From NCBI GenBank assembly GCA_032988165.1, contig JANTQF010000071.1, forward strand, positions 62,001 to 126,000: a DNA stretch of 64,000 nt. The letters are read 5' to 3'. The notes below the pieces were generated by a model that was given only the letters and a program-made list of their open reading frames with translations, was not told the DNA's origin and searched no databases. How positions within the stretch are numbered: the first letter of the stretch is position 1; each line of letters begins with the position of its first letter. A program made the position numbers and the translations under genes. Positions 35,669 through 45,400 of the stretch are shown piece by piece. Source of the stretch: Emmonsiellopsis sp. PD_33 (Eukaryota; Ascomycota; Eurotiomycetes; Onygenales; Ajellomycetaceae).

Positions 35669-37864
35669 TCAGAACCTCTCTTCCCGAACCGTCCCCCTTT
35701 TCTTTATGATATCGTATTCGATCCACCTCACCAAACTCTTGCTTCCCTCAGGTATCAATCGTCCTGGGTTCATGACATGGCATCCTTCATATGTCACCGC
35801 GAAAGGGTCCGCACTGGAATCTGCGAGGATCATGGCGGTTGGTAAGGGATACAAATGCAAGGCGGATGCGTAATCCCACAGAACTGGTCGTACATTCAAA
35901 GGAAAAGGGGAGAGATTTCCTTGATCCAAGATAGTCTTCACGAGCTTTCTGGACGCTTGAAGATTGGGATTCTGTGTTTTTTCTTCTAGCTGGACTTGAG
36001 CTAATTCTGACGGGGGATTTGGTTGGGCTCCATCGTCGTCGATTTCCACCATTTCGTCACCATGGTTTTGGGTGTCTGACGTGTCCTGAGATTTATCTGG
36101 TCTGAAAACAATCGAGGTGCGCCTCAGTCGCGCCGATACGTCGTCTCTAAGAACAACAATTTCATGCACTGGGCCGAAAAGGCTAAGCCTTGTAGGATTG
36201 GATGTCCATATTGCCTCCCCTGATGGGGTTTTGGGACGAGGCAACGGGCGATCGTTATTGGCATTCGTAAAAGCACGTCTGATCCTGGACGTGAACAATT
36301 CTGGGACAGCTTCCCTAGGGCACGCCGTGGAAGCACCAGCCGAGTAAGCGGACGCCCAAGGATCATTGTCACCGGGAACAAACACAAATGTCGATCCTTG
36401 TAACAAGCGAGGATAATTTGAAAGGACGGAGGCGAGGCTGTCAAAGTATTCCTTGCATTCAATGCTTCCCCCGCTCCCACCTCCAGACATGACCGCATGT
36501 TGAACAAAATTGCCGATCAAAAAAAAGACCAGCGGAATCTGGTCCTTGGGAAGCGATGCATAACTGTCAAACACACGTGTGAGCGCCCCAACTGTCCCTG
36601 GAGCATCCAAATTGACCTCACTCATGATAACAATCTCCTTTCTTACACCTTCCTGGTCATCCTGTTGCTCTTTCCGGAGGCATAACTGTTCAATATGTCT
36701 CATTCGAGGACCACGAGCGCGCTCGCTTCCTACACCAAGAAAATCAACCCAGCCGAAACCACTTTCAACCGTCGGGTCGCCGCTTTCGCTCCGATTCGAC
36801 ATGCCTATTGAAGCCTCTCTCCGCTCACAAGGCGGCCCACCGACGGAGGCCCCAGCAAATTTCCCCCCTATTGTGCCTCCGACTCCACCAGATCCATTAA
36901 AAGTCGACCCCGTAACGACTTCCTCCTCTTTATAGACCCCGTCAACAAGAACTATCATCCCTGGTGCAAACCACGCTCCATCCTCTGGTACAGCCCTGGC
37001 GTGCTTGATATCAAGTGTGATGCTTCCGGTTGGGTCTGTCAGAGAAAGTTCTCCAGTTGGAGATATTGACAGCAACCCGAGAAGTAAATGTGAAGTTCCA
37101 CTTCTACCCAGGAGATTGGCAATGGATGTGAGTTTATAGGAGCCTCCGGTGGCTAGTGACGAAGCAGATCCTCCTCGAGAGGGAAACGTGCCGAAGGAAG
37201 GTGTTTGAAAGGCTTCATTCCGTAATAGCCGTTGATAGATTAGATTATACCGGTCTCTGAAAATATTGGCCCTTTGGGACGGGGCCGGAAAGATGGAAGG
37301 GGAGATTGACGATACATCAAAATTCTTCTTGTTCACGTTGTATACCACACGATGCTGTTCAAACGCGCCAACTACTTTCATCCATTTTCTCGTATCATCC
37401 AAATCATGGTCTTCCCCTACTCCAGGTGTGTGTTCAATGGCTTCAGATCGCGGTTCGCCCGTTTTATCCGTGTCTCCATGCCCTGTTTCACTGCCGAGCG
37501 CCTGGGTCAATGTTCTTGCACCCTTAGACAGGTCCCTGGATTTGACTCTGCCACCGCTCATATTACTTTCCAAAGTTGACAGTATCGATTTTAACAAGGA
37601 GGCCCCATTATCTTCAACAATAACTCCGCCCCCTCGTTTTTTCCATGCTTTTGCGACTTCATCGAGAACAAGTTCGGCGAGGCCTTCTTCCCGCCATCCT
37701 GAACCGCAGTTTCTACCCACGAATGTTGCGAGTGACTGCAAGCTTGACGCTGTAATAGTCAAGCTATGTTTTTTGGTCAATACCCGAAAGGCGAGCGGAC
37801 GTAGTGTTGCGGGAGGCAATAGAATCGGGAGGATAGACAAATTTGGGGACCCTTGTTCCGGCAT
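35669..37864 (-). CDS. dpb2: DNA polymerase epsilon subunit B (Dpb2)
   Basis: Essential second subunit of the leading-strand replicase; it links Pol2 to the CMG helicase through GINS. It is a single exon of 731 aa. The N-terminal region (about residues 20-110) has the helical Dpb2 domain: LAFRVLTKKHSLTITASSLQ and LAELVLDEVAKAWKKR. An OB-type region follows, with GTSHLLLGLLSISPTGELSL and WFAPGMIVLVDGVYKEEEV. The inactive calcineurin-like phosphoesterase domain includes QIPLVFFLIGNFVQ, STFVFVPGDNDPW and the C-terminal SADPFAVTYEGCHVMNPGRL, where the metal-site residues of active phosphoesterases are not kept. The ATG at 37864 lies 153 bases from an MluI cell-cycle box. Confidence 0.94.
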   Translation of the reverse strand: MPEQGSPNLSILPILLPPATLRPLAFRVLTKKHSLTITASSLQSLATFVGRNCGSGWREEGLAELVLDEVAKAWKKRGGGVIVEDNGASLLKSILSTLESNMSGGRVKSRDLSKGARTLTQALGSETGHGDTDKTGEPRSEAIEHTPGVGEDHDLDDTRKWMKVVGAFEQHRVVYNVNKKNFDVSSISPSIFPAPSQRANIFRDRYNLIYQRLLRNEAFQTPSFGTFPSRGGSASSLATGGSYKLTSIANLLGRSGTSHLLLGLLSISPTGELSLTDPTGSITLDIKHARAVPEDGAWFAPGMIVLVDGVYKEEEVVTGSTFNGSGGVGGTIGGKFAGASVGGPPCERREASIGMSNRSESGDPTVESGFGWVDFLGVGSERARGPRMRHIEQLCLRKEQQDDQEGVRKEIVIMSEVNLDAPGTVGALTRVFDSYASLPKDQIPLVFFLIGNFVQHAVMSGGGSGGSIECKEYFDSLASVLSNYPRLLQGSTFVFVPGDNDPWASAYSAGASTACPREAVPELFTSRIRRAFTNANNDRPLPRPKTPSGEAIWTSNPTRLSLFGPVHEIVVLRDDVSARLRRTSIVFRPDKSQDTSDTQNHGDEMVEIDDDGAQPNPPSELAQVQLEEKTQNPNLQASRKLVKTILDQGNLSPFPLNVRPVLWDYASALHLYPLPTAMILADSSADPFAVTYEGCHVMNPGRLIPEGSKSLVRWIEYDIIKKRGTVREERF

Positions 37865-38278
37865 TCTGTTTATGTAGGGGTGAAATGAGGTTGCAAATCG
37901 TTGAATTTATATCATGTCACGGCTGATTAAATTGCATGTCAACTCTCCTGTCACTTATTCCTCAAGGGGCGCTGATGAATGGACTGTTGAAGCGCTGTGA
38001 TATTTTGTTGAGGTCGACGCGTGACGCGCCAGAAAATTAATTGACTTGGCCGATTCGCGTCGTGTCGCATTTATGCGGGGAGCGGCTGCACGTGAAGTCA
38101 ACCGAACAAAAAACGTCTGAGACCAGCCGTCATCACCCAACCACCACATCTCTCAGGTCTGCACAAGCCATTGACAACTGTTTCCCACAAATTAGCTGCA
38201 AAGCCGCACGACTTATCGTTGACCTTGAGACCCCAACTCGCGCGAACTCCCGTCCAACGCCGAACTCCACTACCCATC
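37865..38278. promoter_or_regulatory. Divergent DPB2/NASP promoter with MluI cell-cycle boxes
   Basis: Between two S-phase-type genes read in opposite directions. ACGCGT lies at 38017-38022 and the near match ACGCGC at 38024-38029, seven bases apart. A CACGTG is at 38089-38094. ACGCGT is the known binding core of MBF (Mbp1/Swi6) at G1/S promoters. Function here is inferred. Confidence 0.65.
38017..38029. promoter_or_regulatory. Paired MCB-like sites (ACGCGT/ACGCGC)
   Basis: Two overlapping-phase MCB cores, 153 bp from the DPB2 start codon and 250-260 bp from the NASP start codon. The first is a perfect palindrome, so it can serve both genes. Confidence 0.55.
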
Positions 38279-39766
38279 ATGTCGGAAGGCTCGCCTGCTA
38301 CGAACCTCGCAAATGACGGGGCTACCCCCAAGTTATCCTCCCAATCTACGCGTGACCGTTTGGCGGACCTTATCGAACGAGCCTCTGCTAAAGATGCTAT
38401 TAAGGATTACAATGCTGCCGCAGAGCTATACTCTCAGGCAACCGAACTTCAGGCAGAGCTGAACGGCGAAATGTCTGTCGAAAATGCAGACCTGCTATAC
38501 GCCTATGGGAAATCATTGTATAATGTCGCTGTTCGGAAAAGTGACGTCCTTGGTTCTAAGGTTGCGGGACAAGCCCCGCCGGCACCCAAAAGCAAGCCCC
38601 AGGATACCGCGCCGACAAGGGGCTCAGGAGCGCTCAGTGGACATATTATCGGCAGTGCTATCGCCCAAGCGTCCACGGAGGGCCAAACTGTTGCTCAAAA
38701 TGCAGCTGATGGAGCAAAGGCTACCCCCTCGTCTTATTTCCAGTTTATGGGTGACGAGGACTTCGATTCGGATTCCGACGACGCAGATAGCCATGGCGCC
38801 GCTGGTGATCAGGAGGAGGAGGAAGATGAGTTTGCCAATGCTTTTGAAATGTTAGATTTAGCCCGTGTTCTGCTTCTACGCAAGCTGAAAGATATGGAAC
38901 CGCCGTCGTCACAAGAAGGAGAACGTGATCCACAACCAGAGGTGCGGAGTGTCCAGGAGCGACTTGCGGATATATACGATCTACAGGCGGAAATATCTCT
39001 GGAGGGCGAACGGTTTGGAGATGCCGTCACAGATCTGCAATCTGCCCTGAGTTTGAAACGCCAGCTTTTCTCATTGGAGGACCCTAGCGTTGCCGAATGC
39101 CATTATAAACTTTCTCTGGCTTTGGAGTTCTCGTCAATCACACACGACCAAACAGAAGACGAACCATCGACTGCTCCTAAAATCACGAGCGTTGACAAGG
39201 AAGTCAGAGAAGAAGCTGCAAAGCATATGGAGACAGCAATTGAGAGCTGCCGATTACGCGTAACAAAGGAACAGGAGACGCTAGAAAGCATCACCAACCA
39301 GGAAAGTATTGCCAAAAAGCAACGGGGTATCGAGGATGTCAAGGAAATCATTTCAGATATGGAGCAACGAGTGAGTACTACTATGCTATGATATTTGTTT
39401 GATTCTGCCTTTTCTAGCTGCGCAATACCCATGCTAATCCATCGTTTCCAGTTGATTGAACTCCGACAGCCTCCGGTATCCGTGAATGACCCTAGCTCTG
39501 GCAACGACGATTCGGGGTCTTTAAACGGAATTCTAAGCCAAGTCCTGGGCCAGTCCGCCACCGACCAAGCATCCATATTGCAAGAGGCCATGAAAGGTGC
39601 AAACGACCTATCCTCTCTCGTAAGGAAAAGAAAACATGCACCAACGGCGCCGTCTTCGAACCAAGAACCTGCCGGGAAGCGCCAGTTAGACCCAGAGTCA
39701 CAGGATGACAACGAATCGGATACAGGTAAAAAGGCTAAACTATCAAAGGACCTCTCCGCTCCCTAA
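38279..39766 (+). CDS. NASP/Sim3/Hif1 histone H3-H4 chaperone
   Basis: Nuclear histone chaperone with SHNi-TPR repeats that handles H3-H4 and, in fission yeast, helps load CENP-A (Sim3). Exons are 38279-39370 and 39452-39766 (468 aa), joined at DMEQR-LIELRQPP. The first TPR-like pair is IKDYNAAAELYSQATELQAE and NADLLYAYGKSLYNVAVRKS. A long acidic interruption follows (GDEDFDSDSDDADS, then EEEEDEF at about residues 155-190), as in NASP. The SHNi-TPR core continues with LADIYDLQAEISLEGERF and VAECHYKLSLALEFSS. A coiled-coil helix precedes the intron, and the tail is basic with NLS-like RKRKH and KKAKLSKD. Divergent from DPB2, sharing cell-cycle boxes. Confidence 0.9.
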
Positions 39767-40187
39767 GCTTGGCTGTTTGGGGATTTAAGTCCTTCATAGT
39801 TCGCGCTAGCTATAGATTTATTTGCTCGGTTGGTTCCGATTTGAAATAACGGTTAATGATACCCGAAATTTGGTGGAATCCTTGTGGACACTTGGCGTTA
39901 TTGACATTGGAGACGTGTATTTTTAGAGTTGTATTTATAGTGCGGAACGCCGAAGTTGAACTAAGATTGAAAAAAAAAACCATGCTGAAATTGACATTGA
40001 TAAACTAATATAAAGAGAGATGCTTATTCAGATTAGGGGTATCATTCCGTTGACTCCAATGTTTCACTTTCAAACTCAACAATGTGTACGGAGTAGCAAA
40101 TAGGTAAGTAAACTCTGTGCGATGTTTTCAGGATAAATGGATAAAGGATCCACATGCCGGAGAGAGACGATTCAGCGAGCTCTTGAT
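39767..40187. other. Convergent intergenic NASP (+)/MOH1 (-)
   Basis: AT-rich 3' flanks. TACGGAGTA occurs at 40087-40095. Nothing else seen. Confidence 0.5.
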
Positions 40188-40898
40188 TCAAATGCGGGGA
40201 GGATTTTGCTCAAAGTTGCGGTTTCGCCTTCGCCTTGCAGCCAACCAAGGGCTCCACATTCCCGAGAACAGGTCTTCGCATTCCTCCTCGTCCTGGCTAT
40301 CGAATTCCACATCGTCATGACTCTGAGACACTTGGTTTGACGGAACAGAAGCTGAATTGGACTCATTTTCCCAAGAGGAGCAAGTGCTGATTTTCTTCGT
40401 CTCCAGAATATATTTCCCAACTTTGTATTTCTGCGACTCCTCCTCGGCAGCAACATACTTCCACCCCAGGAGACTGTCACAGAAACGGCAGGTTATGTCG
40501 CTGACGGTGTGAGCCCCTGTCACCAGTTGTCGAGGGAGAGCTTGTTGGGCTACGGTGTTTGGAAGCGAGGTACCTGGGGAAGAAGAAGCCACTGAGATAC
40601 CATCTGCCGACGGGCTAGCAGACACAAGGTAAGCTCTACCATGCCGCCCCGTGAATCCTTTGCTGATAATCTGGGACACTAAGCAGAGGTCTGTTGCGCA
40701 ACGCGCGCATCTCAGAAAGGACTGGTGGCCATGCAAAAATCCACTATTCCCATTACTTAGAGGACAGTCTGATGGAATGTCGGGTTCGTTAGAAGCAGAA
40801 ACACTTGATCTAGAACGGCGACGGGTGAAGGGAATGGACGGGAGTAGATATGTCGGGAAAGCAGAGGAAATGGGCTGCTTCAAGCGGCGCGACGGCAT
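40188..40898 (-). CDS. moh1: Yippee-family zinc-binding protein (Moh1-like)
   Basis: Yippee/Moh1 protein, a small beta-sheet zinc-binding fold; the yeast homologue associates with the GID ubiquitin ligase. Single exon, 236 aa. Zinc ligands are C64-x2-C67 (FLRCARCATDLCLVSQI) and C137-x2-C140 (DITCRFCDSLLGWKYVAAEE). Between them lie the family blocks SKGFTGRHGRAYLV and RQLVTGAHTVSDITC. After the second pair comes QKYKVGKYILETKKI, the typical end of the domain. The N-terminal 60 residues are basic and Ser-rich; the last 60 are acidic and then Arg-rich, and both are longer than in yeast Moh1. The protein sits between NASP and the antizyme gene, and both minus-strand genes here run the same way. 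Confidence 0.9.
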   Translation of the reverse strand: MPSRRLKQPISSAFPTYLLPSIPFTRRRSRSSVSASNEPDIPSDCPLSNGNSGFLHGHQSFLRCARCATDLCLVSQIISKGFTGRHGRAYLVSASPSADGISVASSSPGTSLPNTVAQQALPRQLVTGAHTVSDITCRFCDSLLGWKYVAAEEESQKYKVGKYILETKKISTCSSWENESNSASVPSNQVSQSHDDVEFDSQDEEECEDLFSGMWSPWLAARRRRNRNFEQNPPRI

Positions 40899-41246
40899 CT
40901 TATTCCTGGCTGGTTTGAGGTCCGGTATGCTCGCATAGCCCTCCAGTGCGCTTGATGGTCAATGGAGAATCAGCAATCAGTGACGTCTGGACGAGGATAT
41001 CGATTCTCAAAGGCGGAATGTGGGGCAGGGTGCGGGGTTCCCCAGTTTCCCGCCACGGGCCGGAGGCGGAAGCTAAGTCACGTGGACTGTTGGGAGCGTC
41101 ATGCCCGTTTTCATACAACCCTGGTATCATTGAGACGCTGGAAAAGGGCACATAAGTCTTGTACTTGTGAGGTCGGCTAATATACTACAGCCTTGTCTAG
41201 TGAAGAATTGTTCTCGCTGAAATCTGCTATCATGCAACTAAGATCA
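40899..41246. promoter_or_regulatory. Intergenic between antizyme 3' end and MOH1 start
   Basis: 348 bases. A CACGTG at 41079-41084 lies 181 bases upstream of the MOH1 ATG. No coding sequence supported. Confidence 0.45.
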
Positions 41247-42182
41247 TTACACTTCCACACTCATAAACAACCACCTTCCGCTAAGAATGGTCTCGTCCGG
41301 TCGAGGGATCATGAAGCCATTCAACATGCTCAATTCAAACCCAACCCAGCCCAGGTTTCTAATGACAGCATCTCGCTCCCCTGCGTCCATCGACCGATCA
41401 ACACAAGCTACCATTTCAGAGCAATCAAAGCCGGAAACGCTAGCAAGTTCAAATAGCGCCATCAGCCTTATCACAAGTTAGCAGAGAATTGAGACCGTTT
41501 TGTAGATATCATGTTAGGAAGGATTGGGATGAGAGATAAAGACGAACCCAGACTTAAGCCCCTGGCTAGCAACATGGTTTTCAAAGAATACAAACAGGAT
41601 TCTTCGGGCCCCATCGGCAGCGACGAACCCTCTGTAGATTGTATCGGCAGAATAATCCCACACTTCAATCCAGTTTCGAATTCTCCCGCATGTCGTCTCA
41701 CACAGGTTTATGTTCTTCGGAATCGCACCTATCACCAGCGACTGTTGCAGAGCGGTGTGCCTCTCACCAAGGAACACTGCCCACAATATGTCGCAGAAGA
41801 GCCTCTCACACTCTTCCGTGATAGTTTGCACTGCCTCCCCACCAGGTTCTAGTCTCGTTCGCGGCGACAGAAAGCGATCGGCTGCTGCCGTGGCCGAAAC
41901 GACGGGGGGAGGGCTTGCAGATGGAGGGTTAGTCCCCGAAGGGACCTCAGGGATACCACTGGGCCCCTAGAAAGTATATTGTCGTGAGCAAATATGCCAT
42001 GCCCAAGTGCACTAAGGATAGAACTTACCGGCCCCAGGGGTAGTGCAATAATGGAAACTGTTGAGCGCGGTAGTGGTTGTGTTGGCGGAATAGCAGCTAG
42101 CCAGAACGCTGGTGTGCGGGTTCCAGCTCAAGGGTTGCGCACGCCCTAAACCGTGATTTTGATTTCTGGAATTCTCCGCCAT
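41247..42182 (-). CDS. oaz1: Ornithine decarboxylase antizyme, with +1 programmed frameshift
   Basis: Antizyme binds ornithine decarboxylase monomers, sends them to the proteasome and blocks polyamine uptake. Exons on the minus strand are 42182-42029, 41966-41548 and 41466-41247. Frame 1 starts at ATG 42182 (MAENSRNQNHGLGRAQPLSW) and ends at TGA (41949-41947), after GAQWYP, giving 57 aa. The conserved domain is only in the +1 frame, starting GAG at 41948 and running 206 codons over intron 2 to TAA. The domain shows ILFVFFENHVASQGLKSGL, ALFELASVSGFDCSEMVACVDRS, LGWVGFELSMLNGF and the ending SGRWLFMSVEV. Total would be about 263 aa. Shift site is CCC-TGA, against the common TCC-TGA. Both introns have good GT/AG sites. 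I class it as intact, not as a pseudogene, because the break is a single +1 step exactly where antizyme genes shift. Confidence 0.88.
41947..41952 (-). promoter_or_regulatory. +1 ribosomal frameshift site (CCC-TGA)
   Basis: On the minus strand the frame-1 codons are TGG TAT CCC TGA, and reading resumes as GAG GTC CCT. Skipping the T of TGA gives WYP-EVPSG, parallel to the shift context of other antizymes. The site begins 15 bases inside exon 2, after intron 1. Confidence 0.8.
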
Positions 42183-42475
42183 GATGTTTGTTCCTGGAAT
42201 GGGATCGGCTGTTGGTTTTTTTGGGGGGGATGAAGCATGCAGATGGGGGTGGGAAGGGGAGGTAGAGGCTTGTGGTTTATTATAATTTATGCTGGGGATG
42301 TCAGATCAGATTGTGAAATGTGACAGCTGTGGTTGGTAAGTCACGTGATCAGGCGCTGTGCCATGTGTGGCTGTAGGCAAAAAGAGATGGATGTGGCAAT
42401 GTCCACAGGTAGCAGTATCACTTGCTTGACAGTATTACATGAGAATGAGATCAACCATAACATTGAGGAAATACC
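42183..42475. promoter_or_regulatory. Antizyme promoter and edge of the AT-rich compartment
   Basis: The antizyme promoter holds a T/G-rich run at 42215-42230 and TCACGTGA, a perfect 8-bp palindrome, at 42341-42348. Normal composition stops near 42450, where AT content rises and CpG almost disappears. Confidence 0.55.
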
Positions 42476-45400
42476 GCAAGTCCTCAACTAATAGAAATTA
42501 ATTGAAAATTATGAATCTTATTGATTCTACTAACTAATTAAGTGGGAGAAAACATACTTAAATGGAAAAGTAAACAATAATAAACTAATTAAATAAGTTA
42601 AAGAACTAATAATATTAATATAAAAATCCTATAATAGCTATTATTTACTTAGTAGTATTTTTTTAGCTTCTATCCTCTTAGTTCATCCTTAAAGTGATAA
42701 TATAGAAAGATGTAATAAGCCTAGCTTTTGATTCTTCAAACATGCCTTCCCCTTTAAATTTCTGAATGCAAATACTCTCATTTGAAAGCCCTCATCAAGA
42801 TCTATTTGCCATTCAATTTTGGTGAGATTTGAACCAGAATTGGGGGTGTGGTGTGTGAAAACATGGTTTCATCAAAAAAGTGGGAGGTTATTCCTCTTTT
42901 TCACCACAGCACCACAACCACCAGTCCAAACATCATATAAATTGAGTGATAGGTAGATCAAAGCCTATTCTTTCTTTTGAAAGAACTGCCAAGCATTTCC
43001 AAGTCAAATTGATTAAGTTATTACAGTTTCAATTGCCTGCAAAAACTCTGATCATTTTGATTTTCCCTCTCCTGCTGTGCCAAGCCTCTCTCCCAACCTT
43101 CCCCAGCCAATTTGGCTGACATGCCTTTAAAACAGAGCTTACTCAACAAGAAAATCACCTCTCTCCCTTATCATCCTCTCTTGTCCTCCTTCAAAATGCC
43201 CCCCCCCCTATACTTAATATTAGAGAAGGAATTTCTTTGTCTAAGGAGTAGCTTAATCTCTGCAGGCAAAAGATATATATATATCTTTTGTGAAAGAGAG
43301 TGTGATACTTACTTGAGGTTTTACCTGGTTGATTCTCTACTGTAAACTTACAGCTATTTAGTAGGATATAGTGGTCTATTTTGACTGAGAGTCTGAGGAG
43401 GATCTCAGTTAGTTATAGAAGCTATTGAATATTTCAGGACATAATCTTATTATGAGGTGGAGCCTATAATAAGCAGGAGAACTTAATAGTTTCCTTAGGA
43501 AATATTATTTTTTACAAAAGATAGAGGTTTTTTTCTAGATTTTACTTTTAGATGAATAAAATAGGACTGTTCTGCTCTTTCTCATTCATATTTCCTACAT
43601 GCTGGAGAGCTACCATTAAATACTTATCCCTTTTTATGTTTACCTGCTGATTTTAGATTGTTTTTGAAACTTTTGAGCTATATACTTATTATATGGGGAA
43701 GATTTCTTGAAGATAAATAAAGCCTGGCTAGTTTTGAGCAGTTTCTCTTCAAAAAACTGGGTATTTTTTAGCAGCTTTTCTTCAAAAAACTGTCATTTCT
43801 TTGCTACTTAGCTTTGAAATTAAAAATCTTCTTTTTCTCCTTTTGTAGCATTTGAAGGGTCTGTGAAGATTTCAGTGGTTTATCTGTAAAAACTACTTTT
43901 AGTTTCTAAATTCTCTTGAAAAATCTAGTTTAGTTGCTGAACTAAAGGGTAAAATCAGTTATCATTTAACTAGACTCTGATCAAATTAGTTATCTGAGTA
44001 AAACATGGAAAAAACACCTGTTCAAAAAGTCTCTGAGATAGAGATTTTAAAGAAAAAGAAAAGAGATAAGTTTTAAAAACAAGCTCAAAAGATTAAGAAT
44101 CTTCAAGCAGCTACTACTCTTCTGAAAAGTCAAGTATTTCAGAAAGAATCTAAGGAGATTAAATGCTACATAAAAGCTCTATATGTTCTTATATTCTTCT
44201 ATCTATGCTTCTTAGCTTAGATTAGTCAGCTCAACTGATGATACCTACATCACAGAGCTCCTAAAGACTTAGAGAATCAAGCTTTTTCTATAATATTAAT
44301 GATATACTACATTCTTATTATAATTAATAGTATGTCTTGAGTTTCAACAGGTTATCTGAAGAAATGAATCTAACCCTCTGTGGGCTCCTACTAGAAAAAC
44401 CCTCTTACCTTTAACAATAGACTCTATGAGATGTTTGTGAGCCTTTTAATTAAAACCATCTAACTAGCCCACCTGTAAGGAACTGCCTGTAGGGTAGAGC
44501 ATAGAGATTATAGAATGATATGAGGGAATATAAACATATAATATGAAGGGTTAGTTATATTAAATATAGAGGTAAGAATATAGTAAAGCTGTTTACTGAC
44601 CCTATAAAGATAGGAGAGCTAGTAAAGATTATATACATCAAGATCTTAGGCCTACTTAGATAAGTCTTATGTAAGTCTCCATCATTACAACCTCTAAGCC
44701 CCCTAGGCTCACTCCTTCAAAGGCTCTCTGGCCTGGCAGCTCTAAATCTTCATCTTGTGAGCTTATAATTCTTATAACTACCTCTCTCTTTACAGGCCTA
44801 ACCTTCAAATCTTAATAGCAGGCATAGATTCACACTGTATTAGCATTCTAGCAGGTAGTCACATAGTTAAATAGATATAATATTATAGGTAGTAAAGGTT
44901 AGGGTTCAGCAGGTGAATGCATAAGCAAAACATTATACTAGTTTCAAAATGTTATAGTGGGTGAATTTTAACTTATCTAAATCTCATAATTCTCCTATTC
45001 TTTAGAAGTTCAATTATTTACAATATAATCTCAGTAAGTGTAATATCCACTTAACATTAGTGTTTTTCATGTTTTTTGAGTGTTTTAAGTGAATGTTTGG
45101 CCTCAAATATATAGGCCTTCATTGTTTTTTCATTGAAATAGCCCTTTATTTGATGTTTTTGAAGTAAAGAGGAATTTCATAGAGTGGGATTAAATCCTTA
45201 TTGGGATCTCATAGAGTTCTGATCTCATGAAGTCCTTACTTCTTTCCTCTTTTTTTAAATGCTATATGATAGGGAACATGCTAACAGATTATATAATAAT
45301 TATATTAAATATCTCAGGAGTCTCTATTCTCATAATATAGCTGGAAGACATCTACATTTACTACATCTCAGCTATATTACTCTATACTACTATGGCCCCT

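Noticed and set aside
41514..41948. Reading the antizyme locus as a pseudogene because of the internal TGA
   Set aside because: There is a single +1 change at the exact antizyme shift position, and the rest is open and conserved.
45040..45052. TGTAATATCCA as a third copy of the element C LTR
   Set aside because: Similarity ends after about 11 bases; the following sequence does not match the C LTR.
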